A stretch of DNA of 64,000 bases from Streptococcus infantis (GTDB taxonomy: Bacteria > Bacillota > Bacilli > Lactobacillales > Streptococcaceae): positions 1-64,000 of the forward strand of contig NZ_CP046525.1 of NCBI RefSeq assembly GCF_021497965.1. The letters are read 5' to 3'. How positions within the stretch are numbered: position 1 is the stretch's first letter; each line of letters opens with the position of its first letter. Of this stretch, positions 1-11,681 are shown piece after piece. Made by a program: the position numbers and the translations under genes. The notes under the pieces were generated by a model. That model had not been told where the DNA came from and did not search any database. It saw only the letters and a list, made by a program, of their open reading frames with translations.

Positions 1-1359
1 TTGAAAGAAAAACAATTTTGGAATCAGATTTTAGAATTAGCTAAAGAGCGATTAACACGATCAATGTTTGATTTCTACGCAACACCTGCTGAATTAATAA
101 AGGTCGAGGGAAATGTAGCTACCATATTTTTGCCAAGATCTGAAATGGAAATGGTTTGGAGTACAAAACTCAATGATATTATTGTAGCTGTCGGTTTCCA
201 AATTTATGATACTGAGATAAAAGCGCAATATGTATTGACTAAGGAATATTCTGACTCCTCCAATACAACAACAACTGTTGAAAACAGTAGTCATCAAGAA
301 GAACAAACTATAAAATCTATCCCTTATTCAGAAACAGGATTAAGAGATATCTATACATTTGATAATTTTATCCAAGGTGATGGAAATATTTGGGCTAAAT
401 CCGCTGCTTTAGCTGTATCAGAAGATCCTGGACTAACTTATAATCCACTGTTTATATATGGGGGACCTGGTTTAGGAAAAACGCACTTACTCAATGCTTT
501 AGGGAATGAAATTCTCAAAAAAAATCCTAATGCGCGTGTAAAATACATCCCTGCTGAAACTTTTATTAATGAATTTTTAGATCATCTAAGACTTAATGAT
601 ATGGATAATTTTAAAAAAACATATCGAAGTATAGATCTCCTTCTTATTGATGACATTCAATCTCTTAGTGGAAATAAAGTGCAAACTCAGGAAGAGTTTT
701 TCAACACATTTAACAACCTTCATAGTAATAATAAACAGATCGTTTTAACAAGTGACCGTAGGCCAGAACAACTAGAAAATCTACCTGAACGACTTGTCAC
801 GCGCTTCTCATGGGGATTAACAACGGATATTACTCCACCTGATTTCGAAACTCGTATCGCTATCTTAAACAGTAAAACAGAGGATTTAGATTATCATTTT
901 CAACCTGACACAATCGAATATTTGGCTGGCCAGTTTGATTCAAATGTACGTGAATTAGAAGGTGCCCTCAAAGACATTAGTCTCATGGCTAAAGTCAAAC
1001 AAATCAACACTATAACTGTGGATATTGCATCTGAGGCTATACGTGCTAGAAAACAAAGCGTCAGCACCATGATTGTCATTCCGATTGAAAAAATCCAAGA
1101 GGAAGTCGGAAAATTTTATGATGTGAGCGTTAAGGAGATGAAGGGAACTAGACGTGTTCAGAATATTGTTCTAGCTCGCCAAGTTGCTATGTACCTAGCT
1201 AGAGAATTAACTGATAACAGTCTTCCAAAAATCGGAAAAGAATTTGGTGGTAAAGATCATACAACCGTCATTCATGCTCATGCAAAAATCAAATCTATGA
1301 TTGAAACTGATGATAAATTACGTATAGAAATCGAAACCATCAAAAAGAAAATAAAATAA
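1..1359 (+). CDS. dnaA: Chromosomal replication initiator protein DnaA
   Basis: DnaA binds DnaA boxes at oriC, melts the origin and recruits the DnaB helicase. The 452-residue product has the family's normal length and layout: an N-terminal helicase-interaction domain, a low-complexity Ser/Thr/Asn linker (about 84-105), an AAA+ ATPase with Walker A GGPGLGKT (154-161) and Walker B LLLIDDIQ (about 213-220), and the C-terminal DNA-binding domain with signature [14 protein letters not shown]. The start is a TTG at the first base of the window, the codon also used for pneumococcal dnaA. The upstream half of oriC lies outside the window. dnaN follows after a 158-bp gap holding DnaA boxes. Confidence 0.98.
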   Translation: MKEKQFWNQILELAKERLTRSMFDFYATPAELIKVEGNVATIFLPRSEMEMVWSTKLNDIIVAVGFQIYDTEIKAQYVLTKEYSDSSNTTTTVENSSHQEEQTIKSIPYSETGLRDIYTFDNFIQGDGNIWAKSAALAVSEDPGLTYNPLFIYGGPGLGKTHLLNALGNEILKKNPNARVKYIPAETFINEFLDHLRLNDMDNFKKTYRSIDLLLIDDIQSLSGNKVQTQEEFFNTFNNLHSNNKQIVLTSDRRPEQLENLPERLVTRFSWGLTTDITPPDFETRIAILNSKTEDLDYHFQPDTIEYLAGQFDSNVRELEGALKDISLMAKVKQINTITVDIASEAIRARKQSVSTMIVIPIEKIQEEVGKFYDVSVKEMKGTRRVQNIVLARQVAMYLARELTDNSLPKIGKEFGGKDHTTVIHAHAKIKSMIETDDKLRIEIETIKKKIK

Positions 1360-1517
1360 CTTGTGGATAAGTGTTTAAAATTTTACTGATTTATTAACAA
1401 ATTTTAAACAAGTATAACTTCTTGATTTTTCTAAACTAAACTTGGTTTTCCACAGATTTCACACAGCCTACTATTACTATTAACCTTCTAATAATAAAAA
1501 TAAATAAAGGAGATTCC
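1360..1517. promoter_or_regulatory. dnaA-dnaN intergenic region with DnaA boxes
   Basis: Two DnaA boxes are visible: a perfect one on the minus strand (TGTGGATAA, 1362-1370) and TTTTCCACA on the plus strand (1446-1454). The rest is AT-rich. DnaA binding here probably contributes to origin function or to control of dnaN. The dnaN ribosome-binding site AAGGAG lies just before its ATG. Confidence 0.8.
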
Positions 1518-2654
1518 ATGATTCATTTTTCTATTAATAAAAATTTATTCCTGCAATCATTAAATATTACTAAACGTGCTATTAGTTCAAAAAATGCTAT
1601 TCCTGTTTTATCAACTATTAAAATTGATGTGACTAACGAAGGAATTACATTAATTGGATCGAATGGTCAAATTTCAATTGAAAACTTCATTTCTCAAAAA
1701 GATGAAAATGCAGGTCTTTTGATTAACTCTTTAGGTTCTATCCTTCTAGAAGCTTCATTCTTTATCAATGTTGTTTCTAGTCTTCCAGATGTGACTCTTG
1801 ATTTTAAAGAAATTGAACAACATCAAATTGTATTAACAAGTGGGAAATCAGAGATTACCCTTAAAGGAAAAGACAGCGAGCAGTATCCACGTATCCAGGA
1901 AATTGCAGCAAGTAATCCTCTAGTTCTTGAAACAAAACTTCTTAAGAAAATTATCAATGAAACTGCCTTTGCTGCTAGTGTACAAGAAAGCCGTCCAATC
2001 TTGACTGGTGTACACTTTGTTTTAAGTAATCATCAAGAATTGAAAACAGTTGCGACAGATTCTCACCGTCTTAGTCAGAAGAAATTGACACTTGAAAAGA
2101 ATAGTGATAATTTTGATGTTGTCATCCCAAGTCGCTCTCTACGCGAATTTTCAGCTGTTTTTACTGACGATATTGAAACAGTAGAGATTTTCTTTGCAAA
2201 TAACCAAATTCTCTTTAGAAGCGAAAATATCAGCTTCTATACACGCCTCTTAGAAGGTAATTATCCTGATACAGATCGCTTAATTCCAACAGACTTTAAT
2301 ACGACAGTGACTTTTGATGTTGTGAATCTACGTCAATCTATGGAACGTGCACGTCTTTTATCAAGTGCTACTCAAAATGGAACTGTAAAATTAGAAATCA
2401 AACAAGGAGTAGTTACAGCTCATGTAAATTCTCCAGAAGTTGGTAAAGTAGATGAAGAAATCGATACAATTGCTGTATCTGGTGAAGATTTAACCATTAG
2501 CTTTAACCCAACCTACTTGATTGAAGCACTAAAAGCCTTGAATAGTGAAAAGGTAACAATCAGCTTCATTTCAGCAGTTCGTCCCTTTACCTTGGTACCA
2601 GCTGATACAGATGAAGATTTCATGCAGCTGATTACACCAGTTCGTACAAATTAA
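1518..2654 (+). CDS. dnaN: DNA polymerase III beta subunit (sliding clamp)
   Basis: The 378-residue product matches the bacterial beta clamp, a ring-shaped dimer that tethers DNA polymerase III and other repair factors to DNA. Length is normal for the family, and three similar clamp domains of about 125 residues can be followed through the protein. The C-terminus ends in the usual (M)QLITPVRTN-type tail. An AAGGAG ribosome-binding site precedes the ATG. It lies directly downstream of dnaA, the standard Firmicutes arrangement. Confidence 0.98.
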   Translation: MIHFSINKNLFLQSLNITKRAISSKNAIPVLSTIKIDVTNEGITLIGSNGQISIENFISQKDENAGLLINSLGSILLEASFFINVVSSLPDVTLDFKEIEQHQIVLTSGKSEITLKGKDSEQYPRIQEIAASNPLVLETKLLKKIINETAFAASVQESRPILTGVHFVLSNHQELKTVATDSHRLSQKKLTLEKNSDNFDVVIPSRSLREFSAVFTDDIETVEIFFANNQILFRSENISFYTRLLEGNYPDTDRLIPTDFNTTVTFDVVNLRQSMERARLLSSATQNGTVKLEIKQGVVTAHVNSPEVGKVDEEIDTIAVSGEDLTISFNPTYLIEALKALNSEKVTISFISAVRPFTLVPADTDEDFMQLITPVRTN

Positions 2655-2659
2655 TGGAA

Positions 2660-2696
2660 AGAGGTTGAGCTTAGCTCGCCTCTTTTATGATATAAT
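2660..2696 (+). terminator. dnaN terminator followed by a -10 element
   Basis: An interrupted hairpin (GAGG...GAGC-TTA-GCTC...CCTC) followed by TTTT ends the dnaA-dnaN transcript. A TATAAT (2691-2696) starts just behind it and probably drives the next small gene. Confidence 0.6.
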
Positions 2697-2720
2697 CGAA
2701 AATAGAAAAGGAGACTAGCT

Positions 2721-2915
2721 ATGTATCAAGTTGGAAATTTTGTTGAAATGAAAAAACCACACGCTTGTACAATCAAATCAACTGGTAAAAAAGCTAATCG
2801 TTGGGAGATTACACGTGTAGGGGCAGATATCAAAATCAAATGTAGCAATTGTGATCATGTGGTCATGATGAGTCGCTATGATTTTGAAAGAAAAATGAAC
2901 AAAATCATTGATTAG
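2721..2915 (+). CDS. DUF951 family small protein
   Basis: A 64-residue protein of the DUF951 family that follows dnaN in streptococci and related Firmicutes. It has a basic beta-rich N-terminal part and a CSNC motif in IKCSNCDHVVMMSR that could hold metal with another cysteine (the CTI near the N-terminus). An AAGGAG site lies nine bases before the ATG. A protein role is not established. Some annotations propose nucleic-acid or nucleotide binding, but nothing in this sequence decides it. Confidence 0.9.
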   Translation: MYQVGNFVEMKKPHACTIKSTGKKANRWEITRVGADIKIKCSNCDHVVMMSRYDFERKMNKIID

Positions 2916-2957
2916 AAACACTCACTTGGAGGGTTAGCAAGTTTTCCCTTTTTGTGT

Positions 2958-2963
2958 TATAAT
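2958..2963 (+). promoter_or_regulatory. Probable -10 element of ychF
   Basis: TATAAT 37 bases before the ychF start codon, after a short T-rich stretch that may end the preceding gene. A convincing -35 is not evident. Confidence 0.5.
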
Positions 2964-2999
2964 ATTGAAGATTGAAATGTGAACGGAGAATGAGAAACT

Positions 3000-4115
3000 A
3001 TGGCTTTAACAGCAGGTATCGTGGGTTTGCCAAACGTTGGTAAATCAACCCTATTTAACGCAATTACAAAAGCAGGAGCAGAGGCTGCAAACTATCCATT
3101 TGCGACGATTGATCCTAATGTCGGGATGGTAGAAGTTCCAGATGAACGACTTCAAAAATTAACTGAAATGATCACTCCTAAGAAGACAGTTCCAACAACC
3201 TTTGAATTTACAGATATTGCAGGGATTGTAAAAGGTGCGTCAAAAGGAGAAGGTCTCGGTAATAAATTCTTGGCCAATATCCGTGAAGTTGATGCCATTG
3301 TCCATGTGGTTCGTGCCTTTGATGATGAAAATGTCATGCGTGAGCAAGGTCGTGAAGATGCTTTTGTAGATCCACTTGCAGATATTGATACAATTAATCT
3401 AGAGTTGATATTAGCTGACTTAGAATCTGTGAATAAACGCTATGCGCGTGTAGAAAAGATGGCACGTACGCAAAAAGATAAGGAATCAGTTGCAGAATTT
3501 AACGTTCTCCAAAAGATAAAACCTGTCCTTGAAGACGGTAAATCAGCACGTACCATTGAATTTACAGATGAAGAGCAAAAGGTTGTCAAAGGTCTTTTCC
3601 TCTTAACCACTAAACCAGTTCTTTATGTAGCGAATGTGGATGAGGATGTTGTTGGAGACCCAGAATCTATCGATTATGTGAAGCAAATTCGTGAATTCGC
3701 AGCAACAGAAAATGCAGAAGTAGTAGTGATTTCTGCGCGTGCGGAGGAAGAAATTTCTGAGTTAGATGATGAAGATAAAAAAGAGTTTCTTGAAGCCATT
3801 GGTTTGACAGAATCAGGTGTGGATAAGTTGACGCGTGCAGCTTATCACTTGCTCGGACTTGGTACTTATTTTACAGCTGGGGAAAAAGAAGTTCGCGCTT
3901 GGACCTTTAAACGTGGTATGAAAGCTCCTCAAGCAGCTGGTATCATTCACTCTGATTTCGAAAAAGGATTTATTCGTGCTGTGACCATGTCTTATGATGA
4001 TTTGATTAAATATGGATCTGAAAAGGCGGTAAAAGAAGCTGGACGCTTGCGTGAAGAAGGAAAAGAATATGTCGTTCAAGATGGCGATATCATGGAATTC
4101 CGCTTTAACGTATAA
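3000..4115 (+). CDS. ychF: Redox-regulated ATPase YchF (Obg-family P-loop protein)
   Basis: The 371-residue protein is the universally conserved Obg-like ATPase YchF/OLA1, which associates with ribosomes. The P-loop GLPNVGKS (9-16), switch region and DxxG-type motif ([21 protein letters not shown]) are intact. NVDE replaces the NKxD guanine-specificity motif, the known reason this family prefers ATP. A coiled-coil stretch lies at about 130-200 and the TGS domain ends the protein ([19 protein letters not shown]). pth follows after a terminator, as in pneumococcus. Confidence 0.97.
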   Translation: MALTAGIVGLPNVGKSTLFNAITKAGAEAANYPFATIDPNVGMVEVPDERLQKLTEMITPKKTVPTTFEFTDIAGIVKGASKGEGLGNKFLANIREVDAIVHVVRAFDDENVMREQGREDAFVDPLADIDTINLELILADLESVNKRYARVEKMARTQKDKESVAEFNVLQKIKPVLEDGKSARTIEFTDEEQKVVKGLFLLTTKPVLYVANVDEDVVGDPESIDYVKQIREFAATENAEVVVISARAEEEISELDDEDKKEFLEAIGLTESGVDKLTRAAYHLLGLGTYFTAGEKEVRAWTFKRGMKAPQAAGIIHSDFEKGFIRAVTMSYDDLIKYGSEKAVKEAGRLREEGKEYVVQDGDIMEFRFNV

Positions 4116-4140
4116 TCAACATTTTTAATAGTGTCAATTA

Positions 4141-4166
4141 GGTTGGAAAAAAATTCCAACCCTTTT
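4141..4166 (+). terminator. Rho-independent terminator after ychF
   Basis: An eight-base perfect stem, GGTTGGAA (4141-4148) with TTCCAACC (4154-4161), then C and TTTT. It lies 25 bases after the ychF stop and just before the pth ribosome-binding site. Confidence 0.8.
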
Positions 4167-4187
4167 GGCTTTTGAAAGGAAATTTTA

Positions 4188-4757
4188 ATGACAAAATTAC
4201 TTGTAGGATTGGGAAATCCAGGAGATAAATATTTTGAGACAAAGCACAATGTTGGTTTTATGTTGATTGACCAACTAGCAAAAAAACAGAATGTATCCTT
4301 TACTCATGATAAAATATTCCAAGCTGAATTAGCTTCATTTTTCCTTAATGGTGAAAAAATTTATCTAGTGAAACCAACAACTTTTATGAATGAAAGTGGG
4401 AAGGCAGTTCATGCTTTATTAACCTACTATGGTTTAGATATCGAAGATTTACTGATTATTTACGATGATCTTGACATGGAAGTAGGAAAAATTCGACTTC
4501 GCGCTAAAGGATCAGCTGGCGGTCATAATGGTATCAAGTCAATTATCCAACATATTGGTACACAGGTTTTTAATCGTGTAAAGATTGGTATCGGTAGACC
4601 TAAAAAAGGAATGTCAGTAGTTCATCATGTTTTGAGTAAATTTGATCAAGAAGATTATATTGGTATTTTACAGTCAATTGACAAGGTTGACGATGCTGTA
4701 AAGTACTATTTACAAGAGAAAAACTTTGAAAAGACAATGCAGAAATATAATGGGTAA
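4188..4757 (+). CDS. pth: Peptidyl-tRNA hydrolase
   Basis: Pth frees tRNA from peptidyl-tRNA that drops off the ribosome. The 189-residue protein has the family motifs GLGNPG (7-12), catalytic His20 in KHNVGF, FMNESG with Asn68, and YDD with Asp93, all at the positions seen in the E. coli enzyme. Its stop codon lies four bases before the most likely mfd start, so the two are probably co-transcribed. Confidence 0.97.
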   Translation: MTKLLVGLGNPGDKYFETKHNVGFMLIDQLAKKQNVSFTHDKIFQAELASFFLNGEKIYLVKPTTFMNESGKAVHALLTYYGLDIEDLLIIYDDLDMEVGKIRLRAKGSAGGHNGIKSIIQHIGTQVFNRVKIGIGRPKKGMSVVHHVLSKFDQEDYIGILQSIDKVDDAVKYYLQEKNFEKTMQKYNG

Positions 4758-4761
4758 GAAA

Positions 4762-7700
4762 ATGTCATTAATCGATTTCTTTTTAGAGAATAAGCAGATA
4801 CAATCATGGAATGAGCATTTATCTCTCAAACAGAGGGAATTACTACTAGGTCTTTCTGGTTCAGCAAAGTCTTTAGCTATTGCAAGTAGTGTTAAAAATC
4901 AGAACAAGATTTTAGTAATGACCTCTACATATGGAGAAGCTGAACGTCTAGTGAATGATTTAATTTCTATTTTGGGATCTGATATGGTCTATCCATTCTT
5001 GGTAGATGATTCACCTATGGTAGAATTTTTAGTATCATCTCAAGAAAAGATTTTTTCCAGAGTAGAAGCTTTACGATTTCTAAGAGATAAAACTCAAAGA
5101 GGAATTTTAGTTTGTAACGTCGCAGCAAGTCGTTTATTTTTACCAGATCCTCAAGTTTTTGATGATAGTATGTTAAAACTTGAAATTGGTCAAGAATGTG
5201 AACAAAACGAACTAAAAAATCAGTTGATTTCCTTAGGTTATAAGAAAGTTACTCAAGTTCAAAGTCAAGGTGAATTTAGTCTTCGAGGGGATATTTTAGA
5301 TATCTTTGAAACTTCACAACTATCTCCTTACCGAATAGAATTTTTTGGTGATGAGATTGATGGTATTAGAGAATTCGATGCAGATACACAGTTATCAAAG
5401 GAAAGTCTTTCTGAAATTTCTATATATCCAGCTAGTGATATTTTACTGAGTATTGAAGATTACCATCGTGGCCAACAGTTCTTAGAACATGAGATTGATA
5501 AAACTATCTCACCTACATTAAAGTCATATCTAGAAGAAGTTTTTAGTTGTGTAAAAGAGCAAGTTCTTCATACTGATATTCGTAATTTTTTGTCTGTTTT
5601 TATAGAAACAATGGACACTGTTAGATTATTTTACAACTAAGTACCTCTGATCTTTGATGATTTCAGGAAAAAATCATGAATCATGTATGATGTTCTTTGA
5701 TACAAGAAACAGCTAGCTAACTTTACAGAGGATTTACATAATCGTAAAGCTGTATCAAGTTTTGACATATTTTGGCTGATTAGAAAGGTCAGTATTAAAA
5801 AAATATTTACCAGCTAGCTTCTTTTCTAATTTCAAAAGGACTTGGAAATCTAAATTTGATCATCTTTATTTTATCGATTTAATCAATAGTCGCGTGTGTT
5901 GCTGTAAGAAGTGTCTTTCAATCAGTTTTCTTTCTGAAAGGAAGAATTGAGCGTTATAAAAATTAAATATAACAATTGTTCTTCATCAAGTACGAGAATT
6001 GAACTAAAAAATTGTCACGTATTTTATAGAGAATATGACATAAAAGTTGATAATATTAGTGCAATAAAGCTCTGTAAAGAGCTGTCAACATTGTTGGGGA
6101 ATTTCGTCACGGTTTCATTTTGTAGATGAAAAAACCTAGTATTCATCACTGAATATGAAAATTTTCAAAAAGAATATAAAAACGTAAATATAGTAAGACA
6201 AAATATTAGTAATGCTGAGCGAATTAAAGGACTATAATGAACTCCAAAAAGGAGAATATCTGTTCACCAATTCATGGTATTGGCCAATTATTTAGGAATC
6301 GAACGATTGAAATCAAAGGGATTCACCGAGATTATGGAGTGTCCAATATCAAAATGTGAGATCGGATTTCTATCCTGTGAGCAGATACAGACTCTTTCTA
6401 GTATGTTTCTAGTGATTGGTAAGGCTCCAAGTTAAATAAGTTAAAACGATGGACGGTTAAAAAAGCTAAGCAAAAAAGTAAAAAATCAATTTGACGACAC
6501 TGCAGATGATTAATTAAAAACCTTTTGCTGAGAGGAGCCAACTGAAAGGATAGCATTTTTCAAAAATGACAAGACCAGGTTGCTTTGATGAGGCTTTCCT
6601 TAGTGAAACAGAAGATCAACTTCGAAAGCATAGATGAAATTAAAAGGGCTATTGCAAATTCTAAACAATGGACGACTTTTAGTTGGAATGTTGGATTTGG
6701 TAAAACAGAGGAAGTTGCTATGAGGGTGCTTTTAAGGCTGTCAATAATCAGAAACAGGTTGTTGTGTTAGTACCTAGCTACAGTTTGGCGCCAGCAACAC
6801 TACAGTAATTTCATGAAAGATTTGAACATTTTGCTGTCAATGTTGATGTTTTGAGTCTTTTTTAGAAGTAAAAAAGAACAGACTGAAACACTTGAGTAAT
6901 GACAAAAAGGCAAGTTGATATCCTGAAGGAACCCATTCGAGTTTTTGTCCTAAAGATGTTGAATTTTTTTTTTTTTTATTTTTTTTTTTTTTTTTTGTTT
7001 TTTTTTTTTTTTTTTTGCAGATTTAGGATTGATCATCATCGATGAGGAACACGTTTTGGTGTTAAACATAAGGAACGTTTGAAGGAATTAAAAAAGAGGT
7101 TGATGTTTTACTTTGCAGCTACACCAATTCCTCGAAACTCTAACATATGTCCTATGCTAGGTTTCGAGATTTATCATTTCATAGAAAACACCCCCAACCA
7201 ATCGATTATCCTGTACAAACCTAGGTATCTTGACCGAATGATCGTGTCATTCGAGATGTCTGTATTGAGAGAATGGATCGTGGTGGTCAGGTTTTTATCT
7301 TTACATAAGTTGACCAATTGAAAAGAAGGTTTCAGAGTTACAAAGAATTGATTCCCTAAAGCTTCTATATGTTTTTGGTTCATGGTCAAAATGAGTGAAA
7401 TTGCCTTGGAGAATACCTACTTGATTTTCATTGAAGGAGAATATGATATTTTAAGTAACTACGACAATCATAAGACAGGAGTAGACATCCAAATGCCAAT
7501 CCTTGTTTAGCGAAACGCAGATCACATGGGTCTGTCAACTTGTAATCAATTAAGAGGTCGAGTTGGTCGTGTATCGGAATCACTTTGCTTATCCTCATGT
7601 AGCGACCAGACAAATCTTTGACAGAATTTCAGAAAAAGATTAGAAGCTATCAAAGGTTTTAAAACCCGATTAGGTTCTGGTTTCTAAATTGATATACGTG

Positions 7701-8310
7701 ATTTATTTATCCATTCGTGTGCAGGCAATCTTTTAGGGAGTTCGCAGTCTGGTTTTATCGATCCGTTGGTTTTGAATTGTCATTCTCATTTTACTTGAGA
7801 GCACTTGCTAAGAAAAATGGAACTGACAAGAACGTTAAAAAGGAAATGACTGAGTTAATTCTACAAATTGATGCCTATCTTCTCCCAAATGAGTACTTAT
7901 CAGATGACTCCATAAATTGAAATTTACAAGAGAATTCGTCAATTGACAACTCGTGTCAACTATGAGAATTACGATGAGTTGATGACACGATTTGGAGAAT
8001 ATCCAGATGTGGTTGCTTATCTTTTAGAATTGGTTAGCCAAAGCATATCTTTGACAAGTATTGGGTCAATCGTGTAGAAAGAAAGAATAATATAGCTTGT
8101 TCATTCATTTGAAAAAATATCGCAACAACTATTTTAACACAAGATTATTTCCAGGCTCTTCTCAGACAAATTTGAAGGCCAATATTTCAAGAAAATACAA
8201 GTTTAATAGACTTTGTTTTTGATATTCCGAAATAAAAAAGATTATGAGATTTTTAGATGGTATTTTAACTTTCGAGATCGGTGCAAAGATAAAAGAATCA
8301 AAAGATCACA
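4762..8310 (+). pseudogene. mfd: Transcription-repair coupling factor Mfd, frame broken by apparent sequence errors
   Basis: Mfd removes stalled RNA polymerase and recruits UvrA. Residues 1 to about 280 read cleanly from ATG 4762 (an in-frame ATG at 4750 would overlap pth). The frame first breaks near 5604, where TTTATAGAAACAATGG should continue as ...QWTLLDYFTTK, and stops at 5638. The remaining Mfd body is recognisable in shifting frames: RNA-polymerase-interaction region near 6200-6350, helicase motifs around 6690-7060, the VGRVGR-type motif near 7555, and the C-terminal repair domain to about 8310. The total length is close to an intact gene of about 1,170 codons, so this looks like many small indels and not gene decay. 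Confidence 0.85.
6964..7016. repeat. Artificial T-rich homopolymer run inside mfd
   Basis: About 53 bases of almost pure T with a single A and a single G interruption. It sits where intact mfd genes have a short run of about five T before GCAGATTTAGGATTG. It is most likely a base-calling or consensus artefact. Confidence 0.85.
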
Positions 8311-8375
8311 TTAGGAATTACCTTTTTCTCTATAAAAGGGATAAAAATGGTAAAAATAATATTTGAGGTATTAAG

Positions 8376-8657
8376 ATGAGATTAGATAAATATTTAAAGT
8401 ATCACGAATTATTACGCCGTACGGTAGCTAAGGAAGTTTTGCCAGATAAAGGGCGAATCAAGGTTGAAATGGCATCCTTGCCTAAAAGTTTCAACAGATT
8501 TAAAACTCAAATGATCAGGTTGAAATTCGCTTTGGGAATACTTGTTACTTGTAAAGTGCTGGAAATGAAGAGAGCACTAAAAAGAGATGCAGCTGGAATG
8601 TATGAATTATTAGTGAAACAAGGGGTAGAAGGCGAGTATAAAAAAATAGTCAAATGA
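8376..8657 (+). CDS. S4-domain RNA-binding protein (RqcP/YabO-like), with likely sequence errors
   Basis: The N-terminus MRLDKYLK and the terms TVAKEV...DKGRIKV are those of the small S4-domain protein between mfd and divIC in streptococci. Homologues are about 88 residues, assist 50S-subunit ribosome quality control, and bind RNA through the S4 fold. The middle (residues 35-60) and the tail deviate from family sequence in a way that frame slips explain, and the last residues read into the start of divIC. Coordinates are those of the open frame. The true stop is probably near 8640. Confidence 0.7.
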   Translation: MRLDKYLKYHELLRRTVAKEVLPDKGRIKVEMASLPKSFNRFKTQMIRLKFALGILVTCKVLEMKRALKRDAAGMYELLVKQGVEGEYKKIVK

Positions 8658-9003
8658 ATAACTACTTTTTATTTCAAATGAACACCACGACGTAAATACA
8701 TGATGGAAGAACGTCAAAACGTAATCGTTTTATGGGTTGGGTTTTGATTTTGATTATGTTATTATTTATTCTTGCCAACTTATAATTTAAGCACAAAGTT
8801 ACAACAATTACTAACACTTTCGTCAGCATTAACGGATTTGAAAAAAACAATACGCAGGATTTGAGCGATGAAAAGGATAAAGAAGCTAGTTTAGCAACTA
8901 CTAAAAGACGAATCCTTATGCCGCTAAATATCCCGTGCAAAATATTAGTTATTCGAAATCCATGTGGAGGGAGTTTATACATTCGTACTTGCTTCCTAGG
9001 TAA
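8638..9003 (+). pseudogene. divIC: Cell-division protein DivIC (FtsB-like), frame broken by apparent errors
   Basis: In shifting frames the stretch encodes an N-terminal RRKYMMEERQ-type basic region, one membrane segment (about 8735-8795, ILIMLLFILPTYNL-like), then a coiled-coil region with SDEKDKEASLAT and a C-terminal VYTI..LLPR-stop ending at 9003. That is the layout of streptococcal DivIC, which forms the FtsL-DivIB-DivIC septal complex. The start is uncertain, because the expected ATG near 8638 is altered. Confidence 0.7.
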
Positions 9004-9009
9004 TGTGAA

Positions 9010-9129
9010 ATGGAAATTTATTAAAGATTGTTGCAGCACTTTTTTAGTCATCAAGATGAAAAATTAGAGAATTATCTCAAAAATCCATCTGTTACGACTG
9101 CAAGAAGAAGAGGGAAAAAGAATGCGTAA
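9010..9129 (+). CDS. Short conserved protein between divIC and the beta-lactamase-like gene
   Basis: With one or two frame corrections this reads roughly as M-E-I-L-L-K-I-V...DEKLE-Y-L-KNPS...GKKNA-stop, about 39 residues. It corresponds to the tiny gene at this position in pneumococcus (SP_0009 position). Its stop overlaps the next ATG (ATGCGTAA). Function unknown. The sequence is unreliable in this segment. Confidence 0.45.
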
Positions 9130-10410
9130 ATTTTTAGTGATATATGGCTACTGTCCAATTTTCTAAAAAGTGTTCAGTTAGTCCGACTGAGACTCCAGTT
9201 ATCATTCCAAACAAGAAGTGTTATTTCCTTACCCACGCTTCGTATCATTTTTTATTATCAAGATGTTATAGAATCTCCAAATTTTATGTGAACGCCTGTT
9301 TTATTCTACATAAGCTTAATTAAGAGATCAGGAAAAGTCAAATGCAGATACAAATTTCTATTTAGGACAATGGCGATTAAATGAACAAGGACATCCTGTC
9401 TTAAAATTGTCTAATAATCCATTTGTGATTGTGATAAAACTACTTTTATACATAGTTCAATACGTCAAATTTCTCTAAAACGAGTGTGGTTAGAACCTGG
9501 ATTTGTTTGTCTAGGTAATATTCCTTATGATAAACAAGAATTAAAATCTACTTTGCACCTTATAAAGAGGTTGAAGCATACATGGTCTATTTTTGCTGAA
9601 GGTCGTGAATTCTTACATCTCAACAAGCTGGTTTGGATTTTGACGGATATAGTTCTAATGAATGATAATAGAATCCAGACAGTACAGATTTACTATCTGC
9701 AAATTATCAAAATGAACAGTTTTTCTTGTTATGTTAAACAATTGAGTACAGGCAGGAGCTGGGATTAACGAAGAGCAAAAAATGTACGCTGCTAGTGTTA
9801 TGAAATTACATTTATCTTTATTATGTTTTCAGGCAAGAACAATCAAGTGATTATCAACTTGACACGAAAAAATTAAAGTATGTGTTCTGAAGTTACTCGA
9901 TTTCCCTGTTCTTAGAAACCGGAAGAAGTGGAAGTCTCTCTAAAACACTGATATAAAGAATACACTATTAAAATTTAATTACAAAACAGCGAAAGAATCT
10001 GACAATGTGGCTCATAATATTCCTTTGGTTATTATATTACGAATAAATCAGATGACAGTCTTCAAAAAAGAGATGACTAGGGTTGCTGGTAATGAATGGA
10101 TGTAAATGATAAGTTTAGCTTCAGCTAAAATGGCTGGGCACGTTATTGAATCTATTTTATAATCAACTGGTTTTGTTTTAGAATCGCTAATCGCAGACTT
10201 CTTGTGATAATCAACGTATTGCTAACAATATTATCTTCTCTTCTGCTAAGGTAGCCCATAAAAATTGGGGATCGATGATTTAAACTGATGGTGGCGGTCG
10301 TCTATACGATTCTCCTTTCGTTTATTTCGTTTACTACTAAAAATTTCTGATTATGAACCTTTTTCAAATTTTCTCAAATTGCTAAGGATGTCTCGAAGGT
10401 CCTAAAATGA
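9122..10410 (+). pseudogene. Class A beta-lactamase-like serine hydrolase, frame broken by apparent errors
   Basis: The gene starts at ATG 9122 (MRKFLVI..., a signal-peptide-like N-terminus) and ends in a TGA overlapping the tilS ATG at 10407. In shifting frames it matches the streptococcal secreted serine-hydrolase-like protein of this locus: a WLESDFKLYN-type region near 9484, REFLH near 9606, a SxxK-like YAASVMKL near 9783, ESDNVAHN near 9996 (the SDN motif), and a KIG-type third motif near 10258. Length is about 425 codons. The family resembles class A beta-lactamases, but its physiological role is not known. Confidence 0.7.
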
Positions 10411-11678
10411 GAGACCGAGACTTTTAAATCATTTTTTTAGAAAATGTTATTTTAGCATCATTCAAGAGTCCTAACTAGCCTTTGGCTGGTGGGTATGGAT
10501 TCGATGTTTCGTCCTTCTCTCCTTTCAACGCTATCAAGAAGAACTTGGGTTGATTATTGTTTAGCTCATGTGAATCATAAACAACGACGCCTAATCAGTA
10601 TATTGAAGAAATGACTTAAGAAAACTGGCAGAACAAGTTGGAAGTTCCAATTTCTGTAGCTTGTTTCACTGAAATTTTTTCCGAAGCAATGCTCGTCATT
10701 TCGCTATGAATTTTTTTTGGAGATGTAATTGGCGAAACGTCTCTCGCTCTTGTGACACTCATCATGCAGGATGATCAGGCTGAGACGATTTTTTATGAGA
10801 ATAATTAGGGGTGTTAATTACAACACTATCTGCCATCAAAGAAAATACAAGAGTTTGATAGGGAGAGTTGATTCGTCCTTTGGCTATCTTTTTATAAGGG
10901 ATTTTCCCTGAATTGAGCATTTTGAAGATGCAACGAATAAGAAAATCATCTATCTTCGCATCGGTTCGCAACCTTCTATCTGCCACCGTTAGAAAAAGAA
11001 AATGTTCAGGTAAAAAAAGCAATTTTAGAGTTTGGAAAAGAGTTTCTGATTATCAAATTGCTCTGACTGTTATCTCAAGCGGTTGTGTAGAAGATTTAAC
11101 TCAGTTTTTTTTCTTTTAGTGGAAGCAAACGCAAACGAGTTTTACTACACAATCCTTATTCGTTTTGGCTGATTTAAATGTAACAAGAGAACATTTCAAG
11201 AAATTCATCATATTTTAAAACTAAGAGGTCAATATCGCCATAGTATAAAAATGGTTATGAACTTATAAAAGATACCAGCACTTTCAAATTGGTAAAATCA
11301 GACCAAAAGTCCTGATGAAAAAAGTAGTGAGTGTGTGTTAACTATCAAAATCAAGTTATTATGAAGGTTGTTCTTTTCATTTGGAATTCCCTCTGAAAGG
11401 GGCGTAAATGTTCAACAAATAAATGTTTCCCGTAAACATCATTGATTTTAGCATCGACGTCAGGTGATTAATTTGATAATAAATGGTCCATCGAAAACAA
11501 GTACAGCGACTTTTTATTGATTTAAAAATTCCTGTCAGAAACACGAAAAATGCGATTATGTTTAGCATTCCGGAAAGATTTTTTCAATTTATTAGGAATT
11601 GAACTCAGTGATTTGAGTATAAAAATGAAAAATGATATAATGAACACTGTACTTTATATAGAAAAAATAGATAGGTAA
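10407..11678 (+). pseudogene. tilS: tRNA(Ile)-lysidine synthase TilS, frame broken by apparent errors
   Basis: TilS makes lysidine at C34 of tRNA-Ile2 so that it reads AUA. The start MRE-(P)-DFLNHFL at 10407, the PP-loop serine-rich motif (around 10470-10510), ILAHVNH near 10560, ALVTAHHADDQAETI near 10750, and the C-terminal MKNDIMNTVLYIEKIDR-stop at 11676 can all be found, in changing frames. Overlap with the preceding stop (ATGA) and the position before hpt match pneumococcus. Several inserted or lost bases break it. Confidence 0.8.
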
Positions 11679-11681
11679 ATC

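Noticed and set aside
6964-7016. T-tract as a phase-variable simple repeat
   Set aside because: It lies in an error-rich segment, and its expected equivalent is only about five T.
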